A stretch of 64,000 nucleotides of DNA from contig NC_087081.1 of assembly GCF_026151205.1 (NCBI RefSeq), forward strand, positions 16,170,837 through 16,234,836. The letters run 5' to 3'. The stretch comes from Bolinopsis microptera (taxonomy: Eukaryota; Ctenophora; Tentaculata; Lobata; Bolinopsidae). The translations under genes and the position numbers were made by a program. The notes beneath the pieces are model-generated. The model did not search any database and had not been told where the DNA came from. It was given only the letters and a program-made list of their open reading frames with translations. Shown piece by piece: positions 1 through 11,400 of this stretch; positions within the stretch are counted from its first letter, which is position 1; each line of letters opens with the position of its first letter.

Positions 1-345
1 TGCAGCCAACTGCAGCCTTACCTATTAGATGCAGCCAACTGCAGCCTTGCCTATTAGATGCAGCCAACTGCAGCCTCGCCTATTAGATGCAGCCAACTGC
101 AGCCTCGCCTATTAGATGCAGCCAACTGCAGCCTTACCTATTAGATGCAGCCAACTGCAGCCTCGTCTATTAGATGCAGCCAACTGCAGCCTTGCCTATT
201 AGATGCAGCCAACTGCAGCCTCGCCTATTAGATGCAGCCAACTGCAGCCTTGCCTATTAGATGCAGCCAACTGCAGCCTCGTCTATTAGATGCAGCCAAC
301 TGCAGCCTCGTCTATTAGATGCAGCCAACTGCAGCCTTGCTGTCA
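1..345. repeat. 29-bp minisatellite
   Basis: About 12 tandem copies of a 29-bp unit containing CTGCAG and CTATTAGATG, with only C/T changes between copies. It runs off the left edge of the window and lies upstream of the first visible exon of the PPP1R36-like gene, so it is probably intronic. There are no unique spacers between units. Confidence 0.95.
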
Positions 346-596
346 CGGCAGTTAGCCGGTTGGCTGTTTCAATCTGCACGCTGCAGTTGAGCACTTGCAA
401 CTTAACAATTATCCTAGTCCATTTTTTTTGCTCCATTTTCGAAAGGATAACCCTACATGATGGGTTAAAAATCGTTCTTCGTTCGAACAGCTGGATTAAT
501 ACGTTAAGATTGATCTTAAATGTGTATTCGTAACTTTACAGTTTGCATGTTTTGTTAGATGAAAACAAGTCTGCATTATACATTTTTCATTTTCAG

Positions 597-3500
597 CGGT
601 TGCTATCTCTAGATTGAGTACGGAGGGAGGGTCAAGTGACGATCTTTATGAGTAAGACACATCGATTTCAAACATCTTTCTTATAATGAATGTTACGGTT
701 TTGAATTTAAATTATTCGATATTTATTTTAACGTAAGACATGCAAGCAAAATCTATTTTCAAGGTTTGATCACGACTAATGCCACTAATCGGGCTCTCAT
801 CCTATCTCAATAAAATTATAAATTGTAGTATTTGTTTCAGTTCCCCGCTAGTAGACGAGATGATTGCATGTACTCTTAAGTTCTTCAATTGTTATTTCAA
901 GATGGAAGAGAACAACAAGCCCCGCCCTATGATGGCGTAAGTAATTTAGAATAATTACTCTAATTACCTGAGTACGGGGTTGGTAGCGGACCTGAAAACC
1001 TTTAAAAAACCTTAAAAATCGTGAAATTGCCAAAAAACCTTAAAAAGAGCGGTTTCAGCTCAAAAAACCTTAAAAAAGGAGAACAAAACCTTTAAAAGTT
1101 TTTGAGAACCTTAAAAAAGCGTTCAAAAAACCGGGATTGGCATCTTCTCAAATTATACCTAGCAAGGTGTATCTCGGATTGAATTTGAAATTATACCTAG
1201 CAACTTAGCAAGGTGTATCTCGGATTGAATTTGAAATTATACCTAGTAAGGTGTACCTTGGTTGGGCAAAAAAACCTGTGACCTTTTTTTCTTTTTTTTC
1301 TTTTTTTTGGTCTTCACAAATAAACTGTAGTTTATGTGTCAACTTTCTTTTTTTCTTTTTTTTTGCGATACGGAAAGAAAACTTGCAAAAAACAACCTTA
1401 AAAACAAGCAAGTCACGTGGTGTAGGACACGTGGTAACTAATGGTAACTTGTAGGTCACGTGGTAACTAATGGTAACTTGTAGGTCACGTGGTAACTAAT
1501 GGTAACTTGTAGGTCACGTGGTAACTAATGGTAACTTGTAGGTCACATGGTAACTAATGGTAACTTGTAGTCACGTGGTAACTAATGGTAACTTGTAGGT
1601 CACGTGGTAACTAATGGTAACTTGTAGGACACGTGGTAACTAATGGTAACTTGTAGGACACGTGGTAACTAATGGTAACTTGTAGGACACGTGGTAACTA
1701 ATGGTAACTTGTAGGACACGTGGTAACTAATGGTAACTTGTAGGTCACGTGGTAACTAATGGTAACTTGTAGGTCACGTGGTAACTAATGGTAACTTGTA
1801 GGTCACGTGGTAACTAATGGTAACTTGTAGGTCACGTGGTAACTAATGGTAACTTGTAGGTCACGTGGTAACTAATGGTAACTTGTAGGTCACGTGGTAA
1901 CTAATGGTAACTTGTAGGTCACGTGGTAACTAATGGTAACTTGTAGGTCACGTGGTAACTAATGGTAACTTGTAGGTCACGTGGTAACTAATGGTAACTT
2001 GTAGGTCACGTGGTAACTAATGGTAACTTGTAGGTCACGTGGTAACTAATGGTAACTTGTAGGTCACGTGGTAACTAATGGTAACTTGTAGGTCACGTGG
2101 TATTATAAAAACATGAAATAAGCTGCAGTATACTAACAAGCTACCAGTCTAATGGTAACCCTAAGCGAGCAGAGTATCGAAGAAGCGGAGAGTGAGGCAC
2201 GTGACAATGACAGACTCAATGAAGCTCACAAGATGTTGTCCTCTGTTTACGGAGCGGTGCTGCTGGGACATAGGAGCCCAGATACTCATCATCTCTGCGC
2301 TGGCAAGTCAGTCAGCTTTCTGTTCATTATTCTTATTTAGTTTTTAGTGTTTATGTTTAGGATCCCCTTTAGGACTCTTAATACGGTAATTAAATTTTAA
2401 AGATATATCACGTGGCGGGGATATTTGATTAAGGCATTTATTTTAGTTTTTCAAAGTTCAAAGTTTCACAGTTCCAGTTCTCTTTCTGTCGTCTTATTAA
2501 ATTATATAAAATAAGTTATTTTATATCATTTCTTTTAATTTTTCGTGTTTCGTGGACTCCTTATTTTAATTAAAATCGGTTACAGGTTAAGATATTCTAA
2601 AACGAGAAAAGACAAAGACTTCTACGAAAGTTTGTACCAATGCCTCACTTACTGTGCTTGTCTCACATTTGTAGAAGCAGATCCTGATGTTATCAGAACC
2701 GAAATGGGCAGGCAAGTCACGTGGGCGTTTTGAGAGAGGTCACGTGGGTTTTGAGAGAATCTGTAATTCCATCTGTGACTGTGAGAGTTCGGCGTTATGA
2801 GTGTGTGAAATACGTGATTTGAACACTGCCAATTAGCGAATATGTGAGCATGACTTTCTGTGCGAAAGATAGTGAGCCAGCATTTGATATGAGGTGAGAA
2901 GTGAGAAAATTCAAGATTTGAAAATACTTATTCAGGTTCATCTTCCCCATCTTTAATAGCAGATTGCTTAATGCTTATGTTTTGTCAAGTAGATTTAGCT
3001 CAGATGTCAGTAATGAAACTGTAACACTAAATAATAACATAATTAGTTAATTAATTAATCAACTGTAACACTAACCATTACAGACTGTTCCGATCAGACT
3101 CGTTCAACATAAACCAACGAGTGCTGTCCCAGAAAGAGTTGGAGGAGAAGTACCCGGACTACTTCAAGTTGAAGGGACTAAGTGATCCTAATAGTGGTCC
3201 AAGTGCTGCTGAATACCGCCGACTAAGGAGGTTATTAAACCGTAGTACATACATATTACATTACACTGGATCGAGCTTACACAGTGTAATTTCCTCCAGT
3301 CTGCGCCGCGCGCCTACATAAACGTAGGCAGACTGGAGATAATTACACTGTGTAAGCTCCAGTGTAATGTAATATGTTAATGTACTACGGCTTTAACCAT
3401 TTGAGAGTTTACTTATATTTAATTTATCACATTACTTTTGTTTTGAAAATGGAGACGTAGTCCCGTAGTCCGTCCGTCATTCGATTTTTTAATTTTTAAT

Positions 3501-3990
3501 AGCCATCTTAAAATCCCGATTTTATTATTCATTCTTTGACCAAACACTTGTAAATTTCAGTAAGCGAAGTCCGTTCGGTAAAGCCATCAACATGCACTCC
3601 CCAATGGTTGAAGCAATGTTAAATAACCCACAAAATGTCTCTACTGATGTGACCTCTTCTGAACTTACCTGCTATGGTATTGGCATCATCGGTATGTAGG
3701 TCTTAGTTTTGTGATTATCAATTAGAGGTTTTAAACAGAGATTCCTCGACTGGACCCACATTTGTAGGTGGGGAAAATGTTTTTTAATAATTTTAAAAAT
3801 TAAAAAAATGTTATTTAATAATCAAACTTCTTCAGGAAAGACGATAAAAGACTACGATCTGAGCAATTTAAGGAAACTCGGGGAAAAGGAAAAGAAAGAG
3901 CTGGAACTCAACGAGAACTTTACCTCTCGTTCTTCGTCGGTTGCTGGTTTGGATTCCAGAGAACCTACTTCTGTTCCTGACAACATGTAA
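597..3990 (+). CDS. PPP1R36: PPP1R36-like protein phosphatase 1 regulatory subunit (5' partial, 7 exons seen)
   Basis: Seven exons join in one frame: 597-651, 841-936, 2148-2306, 2586-2711, 3084-3230, 3561-3691 and 3836-3990 (stop TAA). Every junction phase matches. All introns are GT-AG except the one after 2711, whose donor AG|GCAAGT makes it GC-AG. The product is about 289 aa and lacks its N-terminus, which should lie left of the window. Features that recall the PPP1R36 family, from memory of the family and not from a search, are a DTHHLCAGK segment, FYESLYQCLTYC, then EMGRLFRSDSFN, and late NMHSPMVEAMLNNP. PPP1R36 binds the PP1 catalytic subunit and is known mainly from testis and ciliated cells. 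No classical RVxF motif is evident in the visible part. The gene converges on the TruB-like gene, with stop codons about 1.4 kb apart. Gene structure is firm; the family call is moderate. Confidence 0.62.
1140..1255. repeat. short tandem repeat, three copies
   Basis: Three imperfect copies of a unit of about 40-50 bp containing AAATTATACCTAGCAAGGTG, in the intron after the second visible exon. It is followed by a T-rich stretch to about 1375. Confidence 0.8.
1407..2102. repeat. 29-bp minisatellite carrying an E-box in nearly every unit
   Basis: About 24 tandem copies of a unit of the form GTCACGTGGTAACTAATGG plus ACTTGTAG. Almost every unit contains CACGTG; one has CACATG. It fills most of the intron between exons 936 and 2148 and ends about 45 bp before the 3' splice site. 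Confidence 0.95.
3239..3392. mobile_element. fold-back MITE, TTAA-type (copy 1)
   Basis: A 154-bp element whose two arms are almost perfect inverted repeats. The ends read CCGTAGTACAT and ATGTACTACGG. TTAA flanks it on both sides (3235-3238 and 3393-3396), the target preference of piggyBac-type elements. It begins only nine bases after exon end 3230, so the splice donor GTTATT abuts it. A sister copy is at 18929-19089 and a right-end remnant is near 6091-6119. Confidence 0.85.
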
Positions 3991-5413
3991 TATTATCGTC
4001 ACCGGATTTTGTGATGACGTCATAGGATTTTGTGATGAAGTCACGTGGCTACTTAATTACGTTAACTGATCATTCGATCACGCGCCATGCTTTGTATTCT
4101 CATATAAAAATTAGACTTGCTGTACAATTTTAATGAGACTCTAATGGAATTAGAGGGTACGTTTTTCAATGCCAGATAAATTCTGTTTATTCCAATCTGT
4201 AGATGCAATCATAAATTTATATCATGAAGTCTATATAGATATGAACAATCCTTGTTCATATCAAAATCTTTTCTACTGATCCATGCAGTGCGATCGTTTT
4301 GTATTTGTAATATAGCAAGAACGTTATAATAAATTTCAAATACTTTTCTTAGCTTAGATTGCAGTATAACTTTATTTTCCGCTAGATATTAAATAACAAA
4401 CTTAAGAAAATTTGATTAAGAAACTCCCCAAACTTTATATTATTTCTTTCAGTCCCACTATTTTTAGAATTAGATACCATTTATCAGTGTTGTAAGTTAT
4501 TAAGTTTTTACATGTAAATAAATGTATTTATAAAACTTGTATAAATAGGTTTAAATTTATGTTTAGTTCATTTAATGTACGGTTTTTCATTTGTTTTGAT
4601 AAACGGAGGGTCGGCTAGAATTAAAGCTATCTAGACATTTGGCACTGATGCCATTCCAGTTATAATTTATTAAAAAATGAATGCTCCTCGTAATTGTTTG
4701 ATTTTACTATATTATCATTAATTGGGAAAGAAAATTCAGTTCATTCTGTTTCACGAAACGAGCGTAGCTATAGAAATAATGATACTCTTTTAAAGTTTAA
4801 GTCCTTGAAATTTGAATAGCATTAACAACAATAAATCTTAAAACAATAACGAATATCACTATCAAAATCCTCGTAATATAAGTAAAATCTTTAAATTGGA
4901 AACTACCAGTGGCTGAAACTCAGATTTAGTATACTGGTTCATAATTTGATTTATGTTTGCCGTGACTTTTAAGGTCAGGACAACAGTGAGACCTTGAAAC
5001 GGCAAAAAAAAAGGAGAAATGTTTTTGAGAACTGAGCTAGAAATTACAAAATATTTCGACAACATTCCGAGAGGTCTTGGTTAACATTGATATAATCAGT
5101 CGCAATACACCCTACAGAAAAATGTCGACCCCATTAAGATAACATTAAAGATGGTATAATCTCGTTAAAATAATGTAAACAGATCTGAACAAATTATAAC
5201 AAATAAACTTGCAAATTAATAATTAACAATCGTATAAATAACGTACATAAGTTCAAAACAATAGTAATTACATAATACAACATGGTTTAGACCCAACTAA
5301 TGTGTCTCCATGGGAATACAATAATTTCAGGGCTGTATTTCGTACAACAATCATAAAATCTCCCGAAGAATTTAAAATCCCCTCTCTGTAACTTCTCTGT
5401 AACTTCTCTACAA
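3991..5413. other. intergenic, AT-rich
   Basis: Spacer between the convergent PPP1R36-like and TruB-like genes. It is AT-rich with no coding exon, RNA gene or clear repeat that I can support. Confidence 0.6.
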
Positions 5414-8400
5414 TTATTTAGGTGGTTTGCTGAGTTCGGGATCGTTACTTGGGAGGTACAAGTTGTTTTGCACCGTCTCTTCGTTCCAATCGTAGTAATG
5501 CAAAGCTTCCTTGAACCCAAAATCTCCCTGGTGAAAGTTTAGAGTTTAAAAATTTGATCATTTGGCACAACTGACTGAAAATGTAGCTGCTAAAACTAGT
5601 CGAGTTCAAAATTATCGAATATAAAATTGTAGAGCCTGGTTTTGTTAAAGCATCTAAATGTACCTGTGACACCCTGCACAGATGGGTCAGATGAGCCGCG
5701 GAGTCCAGAATTTCTCCTAGGTCGTTTAATAAACTAGTCGCGTACACCCTGTTAGTGAAACATACTTCAAACTTTTGTAAAACACATTACAATATAATTA
5801 GATACAATCATCGGACAAATCATCGGTAATTTCTGGCAAACACAAGCTTAAATTAGATGAAACTGATTGCTAATTTACCTTCCAACACTGTGGATGTGTA
5901 GCTGAAAACTAGGAGGTTCGAACTCAACAATCTCAATACCGTTAATCGTCACTTCACAAGGATCTCTAGAAACTAATCTCCCTTCAAACAACTTGCTTTT
6001 TTGCAGAAATCTGCGATGTCAGATTGAAATTATTAAAAGATATACGTGTAAATAAGAGTATGTAACTGTCAGCTATCATAAATATCATGTAGTGTAATAT
6101 GTATGTACTACGGCTTAACGCTTCTAATACGTATCATGAAGTTGTAACCATACGTCGAGACTAATTTTCGAAAACGTGGCCGGAAAACTATTTGAACATC
6201 TAAAATCCAACCTGAAAGAAGGTAAGACGGGTGGAATTTGTTGAATATTCCCAACATAGCACTCATTCAGTGCTTCTCTCATATCATTTTCCGACACGTG
6301 TTTATACGGTGAAACTCTGGAGTAATCCCCACTAGCATCGTAAGTGTTAGTAGCGACCCCTAACATTCCTCGGACCAGGTACATCCTGGTATGTCCTCGT
6401 ATAACCTGGAGTGTTCACAACATTGATATAAATAGGACAGCAGTAGAATATAGAACGTATAAATATAGTTGGTGGATTTAACCAACTGCGGGTGTTTCTG
6501 TGTTTGTAAAAATAAACTGGGATCAATGGAAAGGAGGTATTGCAACGTACCGGAATATATTTGACAGCCTTTCCGACTCCGAGTACCATTATTCCCTCCG
6601 AATAATTGTTCAGCGCTCCGGAATGTGCTATCTGAAATGAAATGCGAATTGACTGGCTGTCACAGAATCTAAATCGAGATCCCGTCGTATCGATCAGATC
6701 ATCTCGAAAAAATAAACAAACCCTAGCGCGCATTTGTTAACTGCGCGCGGATTCAACATGAAATAAATGTCGCAGCGCGTTACGTTTATGAGAAGAGATT
6801 TGTTCCTCTAAATATAGACCGGCGAAGTTAACCGGAAGACATTGTCCAACAGATTGTTTCGAATAGGAAATTTACCCCAACAGTGTACAAACATGTACTG
6901 AGCTTTACCACCTGACTCATGACTCCTAAAACTAACACTACATAAGTTGTGGTAGCTGGACTGTGCACAATGGATAGAGCAATCCTACTTTTAAAATCTC
7001 ATGGTAAATTCTCGTTCATACTGGTCTGTTCCTTCTATACTATTATTATCGCAGCGTGCAATATCGAGCACGTTTTGATATTTGTAGTTGAGGTTATTAC
7101 CGATTATTGAAATGATATTCGAATAGAAAACGGTCAACATTTTTAGCTGATGTGAATATTATCATATGATCATAGAATGAATTGAATCAGTGTCATTACA
7201 CCTTTTTTTTTTAAAGTAAAGATTAAACATAAAGTACCCAACAAAAATAATTCAAATTGTCCATAAGGAGGAAATTAAAATAATCAGTAAAAATGTTTCC
7301 TCCTAAAGTCTCTAAATGATCCTAGAGTCTAATCTGCAAAAATCATGGAGAATGTCACTAAGTATTGGTGCATTGTCACATAAAACCTAAGTCCACTTTC
7401 ATTCGTTATTCATATTCATGTAAATATCCTCAGGAATGGCATTCTGTTTCAGATCAGCGATTGTACAGTATTCCACATTCTCTCTCTGGGTCATCTTCGT
7501 CACCTCCCGTGTTCGTAGTCCCGAAGTTATCACTAGTTCTACACTTGCGTACGTGTCTTCTTCTTCCCCTCCTTCTTCTTCTTTTTCTTCTTCTTCTCCT
7601 TCTTCTTTAGCCCTACTGCAGACACTGTTGTTAATTTGAAAATTTAAAGCAAGTTTGGTTCAAATTCAATCATTTGTACTGTTATGGTATACAAACAAAA
7701 CTTCCAATCTTCTCTGATGATCTCAGTAATAAGTATACAAGGTATCTCACCTGTTGTCAATGTGAGCTTTAGGGGTTTCATCTTCTTGATGAACTCCGAT
7801 ATCATTCATGTAAGAGCAGTGCGAGTTCATCATTTTGGGTGCCTGACAGGGCCTTTGTGTAGTTGATGATCTTCCCAAGCACATGTAGGCATCCTCTTTC
7901 TCACCTTCAAAACTAGGTTCTCTTTTCTTTTCACCTAAAGTAGCATAGGAAACATCTTCTTTTACAACATCATCTTTAACAATCAGATGATCTCTATTCA
8001 GCACACTGAATGGTAACTCAACAGTAGGTTCCCCATCATTGCTTTCGTTTCCGGTAGTCTTGAAACGGATCACAGGTTTACTAGCCACAAGGGTAGCATA
8101 AGTGTTACCAGAGTCCTCTAAGTCGAGCTTTGAGCGAAAAGTTGCTATCTCTAGGGCATCAAGACCGATAGCTCTTTCTCCGTCTGTTTTTTCTAATTCA
8201 GTTGATGAAGCTGAGTTAGAAGAATCATTCTTTACATTTTCCTTTGTTATACGTGGTGTTTTCTTGCAGAGATTAAAGTATAACATGATAACGAGACATA
8301 TCAAGAGAATTAGAAACCCTCCACTACCAGCTCCAATACGGATGTAGAAATCTGCTCTGGAGCAGTCTTGTTCAAGTTTTGAAAACGCTAAACTGTTCTT

Positions 8401-11400
8401 TCCTTTGGGGCATTGGTTACAATTATTTCCATATCCAAACTGCCCACCTGTGCAATTACTTATATCAGGGAAGCAGCCAGCCTTTTTCTTTGTAAATGCA
8501 TAGCTTGTGTTTCCATCAGGACACTGGGTACAATCATTTCCATAGCCATATTGACCTCTGGTGCAGTCACTTAAATCAGGGAAACATTCTTGTTCTTTCA
8601 CGGTACTGGGCTTGCTGGTCTGATTTTCTGGACACTGATGACAACTTTCCCCAGTTCCCCACTTTCCTTCAGGACAGGAACTGTTTCCAGTGTAGCACTC
8701 TCCAGCACCAGCTATACTTGTTTCTCCCGTTGTACAATCCTCACAGTCTTTACCAACACCACCTTCTCCTGCTTTACAATTGTACCCGACTCTAGTGATC
8801 TGACCAGTTTGCAGGTCTTTGTCATTATCTTTGAGAACACAGTTCACCACATCTAGATCGGTCAGAGATAGTGTCATTATTAGCCGGGGAGGTGTTGAGG
8901 TAGTATATCCACTCTCGTCTCTCGTTATATTAACATCATCTCCACAATCTAGTGTCACCTGTTTTAATGGCCAGCCTTGAACAACCCACTGGAACTCAGT
9001 GTCTTTGTCGTTGGCTTTGTAGTAATCAAATTCCGGAGAGTGGAGGAGAGATACTTGGTGGGTGTACTGTAACACATATGTTTTAGTAACATTGTCTCCG
9101 AAGTTCTTGTTGAAGAAAGTACAGATCCAAGTTCCCAGGTGATCAGACGTGAGGCTATCTATAGAGACTGTAGATGTGATCTTGTGATCTGCCTTAGAAG
9201 TCTCAATAGAGTTGATTGGGTTTATGCCAGTAGGATCATCGTCTTTAGTCCACTTAACATCCAGATAGGGAGCTCCAGAGCCAGTGCAGGTGAGAGTGTA
9301 GTTAGAGCCCAGGTTCACATCTTCTGTCTTACTTTGGTCTTTGTCACAGAGTCTTGGTGTGGGATCAGAGCAGGCTGATATGTATTCGTAGACAATACAT
9401 CTTCCCCCATTCTTTATCCTTACAACATCTTTTAGTTGTACGTTGTTGTTCTGGAACCAGTTCCAATTTTGAGTCGATTTAAAGTTGTAGTCCAAGCTTG
9501 CAGAATTGCCAGGGTCTCCAAGATAGATCTTGTAAAAGTCGGAATATTGGTCCGAAATCTGGAAATTAGATGCTTTTCCAGTTATCTCTTCACGTATCTC
9601 TCCAATAATTTTCCCGTTTTGACCATCTTCGTCCTTTCCTGAAACTTTAAATATGGTGTACCCACTAGACTCGGAGTAAATATATATCTGAAGTACAAGA
9701 GCTTGATTCGACTCATCAGTTCCATGCACGTAGAACCTCAAGAAGTCATATATTTGATAGTCGGCTGTTTTATAATCACACGAAGGGAATGTATCAAAAC
9801 TAGCGGATATGATGCCAGCAACTTTGCCTTTTCCCACTGCATCTTCAAAGAAAGTATCGTCTATGCTAGAGTGACTTTTCCAGTCATGTCTGGGATTATC
9901 ATAAAGAAACTCACAAACCGTCTCACAGCTTTTAACGGCCCCGTATAAAACAACAAGCAATACCAGCACAAGTAAACTCCTCATAACGAAAAGCAATCTT
10001 AGAAACTGAAGGAAGAGTAAAATATGACCAAGTTTTGATAAGGCAAAACCTTACTCAGGACTTTCTACTATCATGCGATATTCATATTTCTAGTTTTCTC
10101 GAAATATTTCATACGGTTTAGACTTCCTTACTATTAACAATCATCTGCCAGCACGATGGTAAGATGGTTCAATGTAGCTACTCAGTATACACATTTCGGC
10201 ATTTCCCTTTTCCTATTACACGAACAATAACGCAGCTAGTAAATGAGTGGGTAAAGGTGTTAGCTTGTATCACTCTTGGGGGTGAGGGTAATGTGAATTC
10301 AGGATGTGACATGACATGTGGATTTAAACATTTACTAATAAGGGAGAAATTATTAGAGTTATACGGGTATCGGCCTTACAAAATGACACGAAAAAGGAGA
10401 TGGCTCTGAAATGCACAAAAATGAGTTTTGTTCATGTTTTATTATCCAGATAGGTAGTTCAACAGGTATATTTTTCTTCCCGGGGGTTGATTTGATTGAA
10501 AAACCGTAAATTTTGCGATAAAAATTGTCATCTTTGAAATCTTCCAAAAAAACATGCCTTACAAAATGACAATTTCGTCACGGCTGTCATTTTTTAACAG
10601 CAGCCTATAGAAATTTGATTTTACCTAGGACAGTTAGATAAATATAATAGATTGAAGATTAGAATAGCTTTTACAATAAAAAGGATGATTAAAAAAAGTT
10701 GGGCAATTTCGCGTGAGATAGTGCCTTACAAAATGACAACCCAAAACGGCATTACTTCAAATCCGATTTGGGAAAAAGTTTCATTATTCTTTCACGTGTC
10801 TTACTGTTAGATATATATGTTGTTTATATTATACCAGTTCTGTTTTTACCAAAATATATTTAAAAAGGAACATTTTCATACTTTGAAAAAATTTTAATAC
10901 TTGAACACAGTATTTGGTTATATTTGATATTTTCTATGACTGGATAGATCACTTTTCAGTGTTTAGTTAACGTTTGACATGTTTTAGGAGTTGTTATTAC
11001 TCTCTGCTTTCACAAAATAGAAGCTTTATTTCGTTGAGTTTTGAAATCAGAGTTTGAAATCAAAGAGTTTGAAATCAAAGTTTTGATATCAGAACTGCAC
11101 TTTTTTAATGCTACTTGATTGTTAACTGTCAGATTATGATTATTTTTAACTCCTTCTTGTATTGACTGTCTCTGATCCATTTTAGATGATGAAAATAATT
11201 CAATCTGAAACATTGTCATTTTGTAAGGCTTTTCGGTGTCATTTTGTGAGGCATTTTGATCAAAATTGATGATCAAACAAACACATTTAGGCTCATCATA
11301 AGCTTACTGGGTTTAAGAATACCAATAATTAGGCAAGGGGCATCCAATATAAATATGCCATCTTTGTATCATAAAATAAAACTGTCATTTTGTGAGGCAT

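Noticed and set aside
1-345. CRISPR-like regular 29-bp repeats
   Set aside because: Units are directly contiguous with no spacers and the genome is eukaryotic; it is a minisatellite.
7365-7639. Plus-strand ORFs rich in Ser and Leu
   Set aside because: Antisense of receptor A exon 2, which carries the phosphotyrosine motifs and joins in phase.
8496-8856. Plus-strand ORFs over the Cys-rich repeats, mirrored at 13235-13595
   Set aside because: Antisense shadows of the Cys-rich coding sequence in the two paralogues; conserved only because the coding strand is.
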